Positions 1-7,276 of a stretch of DNA of 64,000 nt are shown here, piece after piece. Numbering within the stretch: the first letter of the stretch is position 1; the number at the start of each line of letters is the position of its first letter. The translations under genes and the position numbers were made by a program. The notes beneath the pieces were generated by a model. That model was not told the DNA's origin. It searched no databases and saw nothing but the letters and a program-made list of their open reading frames with translations. This DNA comes from SAR202 cluster bacterium (lineage in GTDB: Bacteria > Chloroflexota > Dehalococcoidia > Lucifugimonadales > VXLM01), in NCBI GenBank assembly GCA_022448725.1, contig JAKUTR010000001.1:62001-126000 (forward strand), read 5' to 3'.

Positions 1-304
1 TTCCAGCTAAGAACGCGGGTACGTTGCATTGAGGGACACCGATAAAATCCCCCTGCATTTGTGATGGGTCAATATGTTTGAATGCTTCTCGGATGGCATG
101 TGGGCCTTCGTATTCGTCCCCGTGGACTCCCCCAAGGGCGACTAAAGTCTTACCTGGTTGGGTCCCCTTCGCGACCAGTACGGCAAGTCTTAGCGGGTCT
201 CCATTTGCTAAAGTTGCTATGTGATAGTACTGACTCAGTTTCGAACCTGCCGGTATCGACGAGGGATCGAATTCTCGGAAATGTTCTGATGTTATCTGGC
301 TCAT
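1..304 (-). CDS. Partial AstE/AspA-type zinc hydrolase (peptidase M14-like)
   Basis: Only the first 101 residues lie in the window; the gene runs off the left edge. On the minus strand an ATG at 304-302 opens a frame without stops to base 2. Residues 58-66 read GGVHGDEYE, the zinc-binding motif of the succinylglutamate desuccinylase/aspartoacylase branch of M14, with H61 and E64 as the expected zinc ligands. Such enzymes hydrolyse N-acyl amino acids or related amides; the substrate cannot be told from this fragment. It follows the SelA-like gene by 100 bases on the same strand and may end the kbl operon. An AGAGGG stretch precedes the ATG as a weak ribosome site. Confidence 0.8.
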   Translation of the reverse strand, partial: MSQITSEHFREFDPSSIPAGSKLSQYYHIATLANGDPLRLAVLVAKGTQPGKTLVALGGVHGDEYEGPHAIREAFKHIDPSQMQGDFIGVPQCNVPAFLAG

Positions 305-404
305 TTACCCTCTACCCGAGACTGGTTTTTAACTAGGTGACCATTTATTTTCAGGCGAACTAGCTTGTCTTGTGTATGCGTCCAGCTGTTTACGCCCCAT
401 GACC

Positions 405-1553
405 TTATTCGGTAAAGGCGGCTAATAAGCGGTCCGCTATTCTTTGCTCTTGGCCATCATGCAAAGTGTGAAGCGCCAGATGTAATAAGGTGTCGCTACC
501 ACCGAGGAGTATTGATGGATTCTCAGATGCGAGTATTTCCTTAATTTGTAGCCCTGTTTTCCCAATAGTTCCAGGGTCGAATGTAATAGAGAGTGAAGCG
601 CCCGTATGGCTATTTGTTAGCGCTACCTCGCTCGAGAGAGATGGCAATGTTTTGATGGCTTCTTGTACCACCCGTGCTTTGGCGAGATATCCCAGTATAC
701 GATCCTCATGGTCGATGGTGAGCCATTCCTCTAGTGCGACTACCATTCCAACGATTTCCTGGCGATCCACCTTCATCGAGCGCCCAAATGATCGAGGGCG
801 ATCACCTGATTGCGAAGCTACGAACCCTTGGCGGGAGGCGGCTTGAACTAGATCAGATCGTCCACAGAGAAATCCTGTAGAACTGGGCGCCCCAAAATAT
901 TTACCTCCGAAACAGACGATGTCAGCTGCTCCGGCAATCCATCGAAGTTTCTCGATTGGAAAAGACTGATATGCCGCATCGACAATAACTGGTAGTCCGT
1001 GGGTTCCCCCTATAGCCATCGCTTCCTCAATCGAAACGAGCGAGGAGTCGGAATTGCCACGTGTTTTGTCAACGTAGCCAATTGCAGCGGTATTCGGCCC
1101 AATTGCAGCTTCCATCTCTTCGATGGTACAACCGTGTTCGTCTCCTGCGATAACAAGTTGCCCGCCGGGGACCACGTAGCAGCGATCATAGAAGTATCTC
1201 TGCTTCTGCTGGAAAATGAACTCGTTTCTCATGCCTGTGGTGTCGGGTAACCTGCCGATCATCTCCTTGTCAGTACCGGCCATTACTCCGGCTGCCGCAT
1301 GAACGATTGCTGAAGCACACCCAGATGTAACAAAAGCGGCCTCAACATCCAGTAGAGTCGCTATTCGCTCGCCAGAAACTTCCATCAATTCAGGCATGTC
1401 GACATAGTATTCATTGGCAGCGTCCATAGCAGCCCTAACCTTGGTTGTTGCTGTTGAGCCACCGAGGGTAGTCTTGTTGCCAATAGCGTTTATGACAGGT
1501 GTTAAACCCAAGTCATTGTAGATATCGATTTGCTCTTCGGTGTTATGTGACAC
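405..1553 (-). CDS. SelA-fold PLP-dependent enzyme (D-glucosaminate-6-P ammonia-lyase-like)
   Basis: A PLP enzyme of the SelA/cystathionine-beta-lyase-like fold, the branch that includes D-glucosaminate-6-phosphate ammonia-lyase (DgaE). The N-terminus has the family form DIYNDLGLTPVINA. The PLP lysine is probably K218 in CFGGKYFG, preceded by D192 in VIVDAAY, which would hold the pyridine nitrogen. I place the start at GTG 1553, just after the stop of the upstream gene at 1562; an ATG at 1595 is in frame but would give a non-family N-terminal extension overlapping that gene. The 382-residue length suits the family. Pairing with a DHDPS-type lyase resembles DgaE-DgaF modules: deaminate an amino-sugar acid, then cleave or dehydrate it. 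The substrate is inferred only. Confidence 0.7.
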   Translation of the reverse strand: MSHNTEEQIDIYNDLGLTPVINAIGNKTTLGGSTATTKVRAAMDAANEYYVDMPELMEVSGERIATLLDVEAAFVTSGCASAIVHAAAGVMAGTDKEMIGRLPDTTGMRNEFIFQQKQRYFYDRCYVVPGGQLVIAGDEHGCTIEEMEAAIGPNTAAIGYVDKTRGNSDSSLVSIEEAMAIGGTHGLPVIVDAAYQSFPIEKLRWIAGAADIVCFGGKYFGAPSSTGFLCGRSDLVQAASRQGFVASQSGDRPRSFGRSMKVDRQEIVGMVVALEEWLTIDHEDRILGYLAKARVVQEAIKTLPSLSSEVALTNSHTGASLSITFDPGTIGKTGLQIKEILASENPSILLGGSDTLLHLALHTLHDGQEQRIADRLLAAFTE

Positions 1554-1561
1554 GGGCTTTA

Positions 1562-2530
1562 TCAGTCCAGAATCGACTGGTCCCAATCGACCCAATCACG
1601 AATACCACTTGCATCGACAGTTTTTTTATAGGCATCAATGTGTGATTGGGGATATCCAACCTGCGCAGGGAAGTGTGGCCCGGTTTCCATGCCGAGGACA
1701 GATAGACGAAGCCGTGCATCCGGTCCTTCTCCCATTCCGGGTGCACTCATATCCCCAGGCTCAACCGCGAACGCCGGATCATAACGCATGCTTACCTCGA
1801 GTTCATCAAACTCAGTCCAACGCTGCTCTTTTACTAGTTGCCAACGAAGTAGAGAGAGTCTTGGGGCGACATTAACCATAAAATCAGTAAAGCCCCGGGC
1901 GCCCATCTGATAACCAATCGACATCACACCCCCATTGCTAACGAAGCTAATGCGATCACCGAAATGGCGAATCATGCTGATGTAATCGTCAGCGCGGGTT
2001 GTTGACCACTTGATCCCTGCGAAGTTATCGATTTGTGTGAAACGTTCAATTAGACTTCTTGAAAAATTGTAACCACCTGGCATAGCCCATGGAGTGTTGT
2101 ATGCCATGATCCCAATGTCTGCATTGTCGCTTATGTATTGGTAGTGGGTGAATATCTCGTCTTCTGTGGGTTGCATATAGCGTGGTGGTGCACATTGAAT
2201 AAATTCCATGCCGATATCTGCAGCTATTTTAGCTTTCTTAGCTGCGCGACGGGCACTCAATTCAAAAACACCAATTCCTGTCGGTACCTTGCCTGCCGCA
2301 GCCTCTACAAGGGTTTCGGCCATCGCTACCCATTCATCATCATCCAGGAAATATCCTTCTCCCAGCCCCCCGGCTGTGAAAACTACGCAATTCTCCTCGG
2401 TCAGACCCTGGTCGATTAGCCATCGGATTTGCTTTTGTGCTTTACCTAGCTCGAGGTTGTATTCTTGGTCAGTGAATGTTGGTAGCGAGACAGAGATTCC
2501 TGAAAGTCTTTCGTAACGTGAGTTGTTCAT
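1562..2530 (-). CDS. DHDPS/NAL-family lyase (dihydrodipicolinate synthase-like)
   Basis: A class I TIM-barrel lyase/dehydratase of the DapA/N-acetylneuraminate-lyase family, 322 residues. The Schiff-base lysine is probably K174 in AGIKWS and the catalytic tyrosine Y144 in AYNTPW, 30 residues earlier as is usual. The GG-E substrate-binding turn is present as AGGLGEG near residue 53. Family members act on pyruvate-yielding sugar acids, 5-dehydro-4-deoxyglucarate or dihydrodipicolinate; this one sits among catabolic genes rather than lysine genes, so a sugar-acid role is more likely. The SelA-like gene follows immediately. A weak AGG precedes the ATG. Confidence 0.75.
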   Translation of the reverse strand: MNNSRYERLSGISVSLPTFTDQEYNLELGKAQKQIRWLIDQGLTEENCVVFTAGGLGEGYFLDDDEWVAMAETLVEAAAGKVPTGIGVFELSARRAAKKAKIAADIGMEFIQCAPPRYMQPTEDEIFTHYQYISDNADIGIMAYNTPWAMPGGYNFSRSLIERFTQIDNFAGIKWSTTRADDYISMIRHFGDRISFVSNGGVMSIGYQMGARGFTDFMVNVAPRLSLLRWQLVKEQRWTEFDELEVSMRYDPAFAVEPGDMSAPGMGEGPDARLRLSVLGMETGPHFPAQVGYPQSHIDAYKKTVDASGIRDWVDWDQSILD

Positions 2531-2568
2531 ATTTACCTATCCATAAATTTAGTGGTCGTTGTGTTATC

Positions 2569-2614
2569 GGACTGAGCCTCAGCTGAGGTTTGTGTGTTTT
2601 GGCTTTCTCAGTCC
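2569..2614. repeat. Nested inverted repeat between the SDR and DHDPS-type genes
   Basis: Eight-base arms GGACTGAG (2569-2576) and CTCAGTCC (2607-2614) enclose a perfect 12-base palindrome CCTCAGCTGAGG at 2577-2588. It lies in the 103-base spacer between two genes of one strand. It could be a protein-binding operator or an RNA structure in the operon transcript; the T-run expected of an intrinsic terminator on the minus strand is absent. Confidence 0.55.
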
Positions 2615-2633
2615 TGCGAAGGTTAATCTCTAA

Positions 2634-3392
2634 TTATGAGATCATCAAGTCACCACCGTTGATGTCTAGAGAAGCACCTGTGATATAGGCTGCGCGGTCA
2701 GAGGCTAAAAACGCCACGAGTTCGGCTACCTCGGCTGGGTCACAAATACGGGGAATCGGGAAACTGTCAATGTATCCTGTTAGCTGCTGACTTGAGACAT
2801 TTTCTTGGACCATCTCAGTATCAACAAGGCCTGGGCATACAGCGTTCACTGTGATCCCCATTGGCGCGACTTCCTTTGCAACTGCTCGAGTCAAGCCTAG
2901 GATGCCTGCTTTGGCAGCGGTGTAGCGTGGTCCTCCCAGGGTGCTAACGGCTTTCCCTGCAGTTGACGAAAAATTAACGATGCGGCCCCAACCAGCTTTG
3001 CGCATATGAGGGATAACGGCACGACTAAACAAATAAGTACCTTTCATGTTTACGTTAATCACCAGATACCATTCTTCTTCCTCCATATCGAGAAGGCGGG
3101 TCCTAAAAAGTATCCCAGCGTTGTTCACGAGGATATCAACGGCGCCAAACTCATCCAAAGCGGTCGCTACAATTGCGTCTACGTCGTCCTTTTTGGTTAC
3201 ATCACCCGGTGCTGCGACAGCCGAGGCTCCTGAACTCGTCAGATCATTAACAACCTTGGATAAAGCCTCAAGGTTCTTGTCGTTCACAATGACATTCGCG
3301 CCTTCAAGGCTAAGCTTTTGAGCAACCGAACGTCCCATTCCCTGTCCACCACCTGTGATTATCGCAACTTTGCCTTCAAATTCTTTTTCCAT
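2634..3392 (-). CDS. Short-chain dehydrogenase/reductase (classical SDR)
   Basis: A 252-residue classical SDR, NAD(P)-dependent, acting on an alcohol or ketone group. The dinucleotide motif TGGGQGMG is at 13-20, NNAG at 90-93, and the catalytic triad is S142/S143, Y157 and K161 in the YxxxK motif. I chose ATG 3392 because the frame before it overlaps kbl and has no family similarity, while MEKEFEGKVAIITGG is the expected N-terminus. It lies 73 bases after kbl. L-threonine dehydrogenases are MDR or extended-SDR proteins, so despite the kbl neighbour this is not recognisably Tdh; the fold is closer to 3-oxoacyl-ACP reductase or sugar dehydrogenases. Confidence 0.85.
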   Translation of the reverse strand: MEKEFEGKVAIITGGGQGMGRSVAQKLSLEGANVIVNDKNLEALSKVVNDLTSSGASAVAAPGDVTKKDDVDAIVATALDEFGAVDILVNNAGILFRTRLLDMEEEEWYLVINVNMKGTYLFSRAVIPHMRKAGWGRIVNFSSTAGKAVSTLGGPRYTAAKAGILGLTRAVAKEVAPMGITVNAVCPGLVDTEMVQENVSSQQLTGYIDSFPIPRICDPAEVAELVAFLASDRAAYITGASLDINGGDLMIS

Positions 3393-3465
3393 AAAAATCA
3401 CCGCTCCAGGTGCAGGAATTCTTAGGATCGCCCCTTGGATCTTCAGACCGTTAGGGGAGGTCTCT

Positions 3466-4653
3466 TCAGATGATACCTTGCTCTTCGCCCGCTTGTTTGA
3501 AGACACTGATAGCGTAGTCGAGTTGATCGCGGGAGTGGGCCGCGGACATCTGTACACGGATACGAGCCTCACCACGCGGTACTACAGGAAAACTAAATGC
3601 GACTACAAATACGCCCTGGGCGTTAACTGCATTGGCTAAAGCGACGTTCTTTTTTTCATCTCCGATCATGATTGGCACGATGGGGTGATCGCCTGCAATG
3701 ATGTTGAATCCGAGTTCGTTCATCTGGTTCCGGAAGTGACGAGTGTTCTCGTGCAGTGTCTCCCGTAACGCTGGGCGTGTTTGAATAATCTCTAATGCTT
3801 TGGTCGTTCCGACGACTACTGGTGGAGCTATGGTATTTGAGAACAGATACGGCCGTGAGCGCTGTCGCAAGATGTCTACGATCTCTTGTTTACCCGTAGT
3901 GAATCCGCCGGAGGCTCCACCAAGTGCTTTCCCCATTGTGCTAGTTATTACGTCAATACGCTCAAGCACTCCCTGTTTCTCAGGGGTGCCCCGCCCCGTT
4001 GGACCCAGAAAACCCGTCGCGTGAGAGTCATCGACCATCACGAGTGCATCGTACTTATCTGCGAGATCACAGATGTTTACAAGATCAGCTTCGTCACCTT
4101 GCATAGAGAACACGCCATCAGTAGCGATCATACGAAACCGGGAGTCTCGGCTCTCCTTTAGCTTCTCCTCGAGATCATTCATATTGTTGTGTTTGTAGAC
4201 TTTACGGGTCGCTTTGCATAGTCGAACACCGTCTATGATGCTTGCGTGGTTTAAGGCGTCAGATATGATCGTATCCTCAGGACCAAGTAACGTTTCGAAC
4301 AGGCCAGTATTCGCGTCGAAACATGAGCTGTATAGGATGGTAGCATCCGTACCAAACCACGCAGTGATTTTCTCTTCTAATTCCTTATGAATATCTTGTG
4401 TGCCGCATATGAAACGTACAGATGCCATGCCAAAACCATGTGTCTTCAGTCCATCAGCTACAGCATCCTCGATCTCTGCACTATCAGCCAAGCCGAGGTA
4501 GTTGTTAGCGCACATGATTATTTCGTGTCCGCTACTTGTATCAACCTCAGCACCCTGTGGCGTTCGGATGATCTTCTCGTTCTTGTAAAGCCCGCTATCA
4601 CGGATTCCGTCTAGTTCATCTTGAAGGAATTCCTTCATTGCGGTATAGGCCAT
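3466..4653 (-). CDS. kbl: Glycine C-acetyltransferase (2-amino-3-ketobutyrate CoA ligase)
   Basis: A PLP alpha-oxoamine synthase that cleaves 2-amino-3-oxobutyrate with CoA to glycine and acetyl-CoA, the second step of threonine catabolism. At 395 residues it matches the E. coli enzyme length. The internal aldimine lysine is K242 in TSTMGKALGG, with D208/D209 and H211 in VDDSHATGF binding the cofactor. The N-terminal AMKEFLQDELDGIRDSGLYK is typical of Kbl rather than BioF or HemA. AGGAG ends about seven bases before the ATG. It is the first gene of the leftmost minus-strand group; no threonine dehydrogenase is adjacent. Confidence 0.9.
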   Translation of the reverse strand: MAYTAMKEFLQDELDGIRDSGLYKNEKIIRTPQGAEVDTSSGHEIIMCANNYLGLADSAEIEDAVADGLKTHGFGMASVRFICGTQDIHKELEEKITAWFGTDATILYSSCFDANTGLFETLLGPEDTIISDALNHASIIDGVRLCKATRKVYKHNNMNDLEEKLKESRDSRFRMIATDGVFSMQGDEADLVNICDLADKYDALVMVDDSHATGFLGPTGRGTPEKQGVLERIDVITSTMGKALGGASGGFTTGKQEIVDILRQRSRPYLFSNTIAPPVVVGTTKALEIIQTRPALRETLHENTRHFRNQMNELGFNIIAGDHPIVPIMIGDEKKNVALANAVNAQGVFVVAFSFPVVPRGEARIRVQMSAAHSRDQLDYAISVFKQAGEEQGII

Positions 4654-4691
4654 GGATGTGTCTCCTAGGGGTTGGTCACGAATCGTGTGCG

Positions 4692-4720
4692 AGAGTAACT
4701 TGTAGGTATGGGAGTGTCAA
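4692..4720 (-). promoter_or_regulatory. Candidate promoter of kbl operon
   Basis: On the minus strand TTGACA (4720-4715) is followed after 17 bases by TACTCT (4697-4692). The -35 is perfect and the -10 weak (3 of 6). It would start the mRNA about 32 bases before the kbl ATG. Confidence 0.35.
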
Positions 4721-4793
4721 TGGCGTTGGCGCCTGACAGATTGACTCACAGGGAATCAACTTGTTGTCTTTGGGAGCCTCGCTGAGTCAGTAA

Positions 4794-4813
4794 GGTACAT
4801 CTAGGTACATCTG
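4794..4813. repeat. 10-base direct tandem repeat upstream of kbl
   Basis: GGTACATCTA at 4794-4803 is followed directly by GGTACATCTG at 4804-4813. It lies in the 240-base spacer between fmdA and kbl, just upstream of the candidate kbl promoter. It could be a tandem regulator site or a slippage duplication. Confidence 0.5.
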
Positions 4814-4893
4814 CTAATTACCACACTGGCATTCCGTGGGTGTTGTTAGAGTGGAGATGTCAAGCTTGATTCTTAATCGTTTGGAAGTCAGGA

Positions 4894-5856
4894 TCAGGTC
4901 TGTAGGTATTTTTTGGGAATCTCGGCTCCCGCTGTGTATTGTAAGCGGCCGAGGCGGACCATTTGATACACGTTGACTCTAAACTCAGGGTTTATGCAAA
5001 CGTGCATGTATGCGTCGTGCTCTGAGATATCGTATTCCTCTACCATCCATTCCATTAAATTCACGATCGCGCTCTCGACAGCGTTCTCCAGAGGCCGGAA
5101 CGAATACAGGGAAATGATTGAGTCGGCTTTCTCAAGGCGTAGGAACGGTATCGTCTTGTTTTTGATGACTCGTACGCTTAGTGTGGTATCGCCTCTGGTT
5201 TCGTCAGCAGTTCCGTAAAATTCGGTGTCACCCTGACTAGCGTGTACGTCCCCTATATACAGAAGACCTCCTTCATGGTAGCTATTGATGTAAACTCGAG
5301 TGCCTTCCTTTACGTCGCGTACGTCAAGATTGCCTCCCCAGGGGCCTTGTCCCACGGCGCTTGTCTCAACTTCTCGGTCAGGTGCGACTCCGATCGTGCC
5401 AATCATTGGAGCCAGATCCCAAGTGATTGTGTCGTTAAATACCCCTTTACCATCGCGAGTCGTTCCACTGGGACCCGGAAGATGTTTGATGATGTGCACG
5501 AATGGGTTCTGAAAGGCGCTCCATTTATACGAGTCACCGAGTGGGCCTGATCCTGGTCGAATGTTGGTAAAGCCTTGGTCGTCCACTATCAGTTTTTCTA
5601 TCGTGACTTCAAGTAGATCACCTCGACTCGCTCCCTCGATATATACGGGGCCTCCAATTGGATTACCCTTCGGAGGTTCAAAGTTTCGCGTAGGAAAATC
5701 CATGATATGAGGAGCTACGTCAGTCGATCGAACGAGTCCCGATCCAGCGTCTTCCGTCTCAATTATGAAACTTTCCCCTTGGCGTACTCGCAGTAGTGGT
5801 TCATGCCTGTAGTCGAATTCGTATTTCATCGCTTGGTCACGGCTAATTTTCTGCAT
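4894..5856 (-). CDS. fmdA: Formamidase/acetamidase (FmdA/AmdA family)
   Basis: A 320-residue member of the FmdA/AmdA amidohydrolase family, which hydrolyses formamide or acetamide to the acid and ammonia. The family core is visible as GPWGGNLDVRDVKEGT (about 170-190), followed by EGGLLYIGDVHASQGDTEF and GTADE, which carry the conserved His, Asp and Glu residues of the beta-rich fold. GAGG lies six bases before the ATG. The gene is divergent from the M19-like gene and close to the methylamine cluster, so a role in small C1/N substrates is plausible. Other members act on different amides, so the substrate is not settled. Confidence 0.85.
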   Translation of the reverse strand: MQKISRDQAMKYEFDYRHEPLLRVRQGESFIIETEDAGSGLVRSTDVAPHIMDFPTRNFEPPKGNPIGGPVYIEGASRGDLLEVTIEKLIVDDQGFTNIRPGSGPLGDSYKWSAFQNPFVHIIKHLPGPSGTTRDGKGVFNDTITWDLAPMIGTIGVAPDREVETSAVGQGPWGGNLDVRDVKEGTRVYINSYHEGGLLYIGDVHASQGDTEFYGTADETRGDTTLSVRVIKNKTIPFLRLEKADSIISLYSFRPLENAVESAIVNLMEWMVEEYDISEHDAYMHVCINPEFRVNVYQMVRLGRLQYTAGAEIPKKYLQT

Positions 5857-5962
5857 TGGAACCTCAGGTATTGGTTGTTGTGGGATCTGTTAGTGGGACT
5901 GTGAGATATGCGGGACTGCAGGTACTCAGGTTAGCTTCAAAATCGTTAACTACGAGGCACGC

Positions 5963-5991
5963 ATCGTAAGTACGGACCCGATAAGTGTCAA
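5963..5991 (-). promoter_or_regulatory. Candidate promoter of fmdA
   Basis: TTGACA (5991-5986, minus strand), 17-base spacer, TACGAT (5968-5963). It predicts a leader of about 100 bases before fmdA. Together with the small ORF this accounts for most of the 301-base gap 5857-6157. Confidence 0.5.
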
Positions 5992-6028
5992 GATGAGCCC
6001 ATGTGGCTCTCGGCTAGGAGGTTGTAAC

Positions 6029-6106
6029 ATGAACGGAACCAGTCTACCTGTATACGAATACGGTTATCATCGGTATTTCGTAACTGATGGGGACGCACTA
6101 TTATAG
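6029..6106 (+). CDS. Possible 25-residue small ORF with perfect Shine-Dalgarno
   Basis: AGGAGG at 6016-6021 lies seven bases before ATG 6029, and 25 codons follow to TAG at 6104-6106. The peptide ends FVTDGDALL and is rich in Tyr and acidic residues; it has no signal or membrane segment and I recognise no family. It ends 51 bases before the M19-like gene, which has a much weaker ribosome site, so it may be a leader peptide or a small protein of its own. The main support is the ribosome site, which is stronger than that of most real genes in the window. Confidence 0.35.
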   Translation: MNGTSLPVYEYGYHRYFVTDGDALL

Positions 6107-6157
6107 AATTTTCAAAGAATGTTACAGATTTCTAACTTAATTAAATCTAGGTGATTA

Positions 6158-7141
6158 ATGCAAAATATTTATCAGGATTCGATCGTTATTGATGGTCTGA
6201 ATGTCAGTAATTGGGAGAGCGAACAAGCTCTAAAAGGTGTCTATGATGGTCAAGTGACAGCCATCAACGCTACGACAGCTATTTTCGAAAATTACAACCA
6301 GGCAATGGATAATATTTCTGGTTGGTATCGTCGCTTTCACGCGCACTCTGACATGCTTACCCATATCACGTCTGTACAAGATATTCATGATGCTAAAAGA
6401 GATGGAAAGAGTGGGGTTATCTTCGGCTGGCAAAATGCGAGCCCGATTGAGAACGATCTGGATAGAATCGAGCAGTTCAAAATTCTTGGTGTTAGGATCA
6501 TTCAGATTACTTACAACGAACGGAATTTAATCGGCAATGGTTGCTACGAACGAAATGACGATGGTCTTAGTAATTTCGGGCGCGATGCTGTTAGGCAGAT
6601 GAACCGTCTCGGGATCCTAATCGATCTCTCTCACGTTGGTGATAGAACAACCCTGGAAGCAGCCGATCTTTCGGATAAACCGGTCGCTGCAACACACGCT
6701 AACGCTCGATCTTTCGTTGACCACCCACGAAATAAAACAGACGATGCTCTTAAGTTGATTGCTGAGAGAGGTGGAATAATCGGGGTGACGTCGTGGCCAC
6801 CCTTCCTGCCCAATAAATTCAAATCAACGCTTCGGGACTTTGGTGATGCTATTGATGACATGGTGGAGCGAGTTGGTATTGATCACGTTGGTGTTGGGAA
6901 CGATTATACTATTGGTCAAAGTAAGGAGTGGTTTGACACACTGATGGCCCAACAGGGCACGAAGTGGAACCCTCGGCGACTAGATTACCCGGATACGGTT
7001 ACTCACCCCCGTGGGATTGAGACCCCGGATAAGCTTCCATGCTTAGCGGATGAACTCCTTAGCCGAGGTTACAAAGAGGTTGATATTAAGAAGATATTGG
7101 GTGGGAATTTCCTGCGAATTTTTCAAGAGACTTGGGACTGA
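6158..7141 (+). CDS. Membrane-dipeptidase (M19) homologue with degenerate metal site
   Basis: A 327-residue TIM-barrel protein of the renal dipeptidase family M19. Family features present: IDLSHVG with H159, ATHANAR with H180, and GVGNDY with D249. Family features missing: the N-terminal HxD metal pair reads DGLNVS (L14, V16), and the bridging Glu of the usual EGG motif is replaced by Q92 in GWQNAS. A classical binuclear zinc dipeptidase would need these, so activity is either lost or changed. I recall a similar DGL/GWQN branch annotated as M19 in marine proteobacteria, so this looks like a conserved subfamily rather than a decayed gene. It has no signal peptide. It precedes the methylamine cluster by 135 bases. 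Confidence 0.8.
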   Translation: MQNIYQDSIVIDGLNVSNWESEQALKGVYDGQVTAINATTAIFENYNQAMDNISGWYRRFHAHSDMLTHITSVQDIHDAKRDGKSGVIFGWQNASPIENDLDRIEQFKILGVRIIQITYNERNLIGNGCYERNDDGLSNFGRDAVRQMNRLGILIDLSHVGDRTTLEAADLSDKPVAATHANARSFVDHPRNKTDDALKLIAERGGIIGVTSWPPFLPNKFKSTLRDFGDAIDDMVERVGIDHVGVGNDYTIGQSKEWFDTLMAQQGTKWNPRRLDYPDTVTHPRGIETPDKLPCLADELLSRGYKEVDIKKILGGNFLRIFQETWD

Positions 7142-7215
7142 TAGCCCTTGAGAAATACTAAACCGGAGAACAATCCCCTTTGAAGAAAGGACATATCTAT
7201 TTAGATTCACTCGCC

Positions 7216-7244
7216 TTGTCGCTGTACTGAGGCGGGTGTACCAT
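7216..7244 (+). promoter_or_regulatory. Candidate promoter of the methylamine cluster
   Basis: TTGTCG (7216-7221), 17-base spacer, TACCAT (7239-7244). The same -10 hexamer is proposed for the exopolysaccharide cluster. It would give a leader of about 26 bases. A second weaker pair, TTGAAG/TAGATT, lies at 7180-7207. Confidence 0.4.
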
Positions 7245-7276
7245 TTGCAGACCTTGTATTCGGAGTTTTAACTGCG

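Noticed and set aside
82-336. 84-residue plus-strand frame
   Set aside because: It is antisense to the partial M14-like gene, whose zinc motif is clear on the minus strand.
3393-3575. N-terminal extension of the SDR
   Set aside because: It overlaps the end of kbl, has no SDR features, and a good internal ATG exists at 3392.
2634-4653. kbl plus SDR as a Kbl-Tdh threonine pair
   Set aside because: Known threonine dehydrogenases are MDR or extended-SDR proteins; this is a classical 252-residue SDR.
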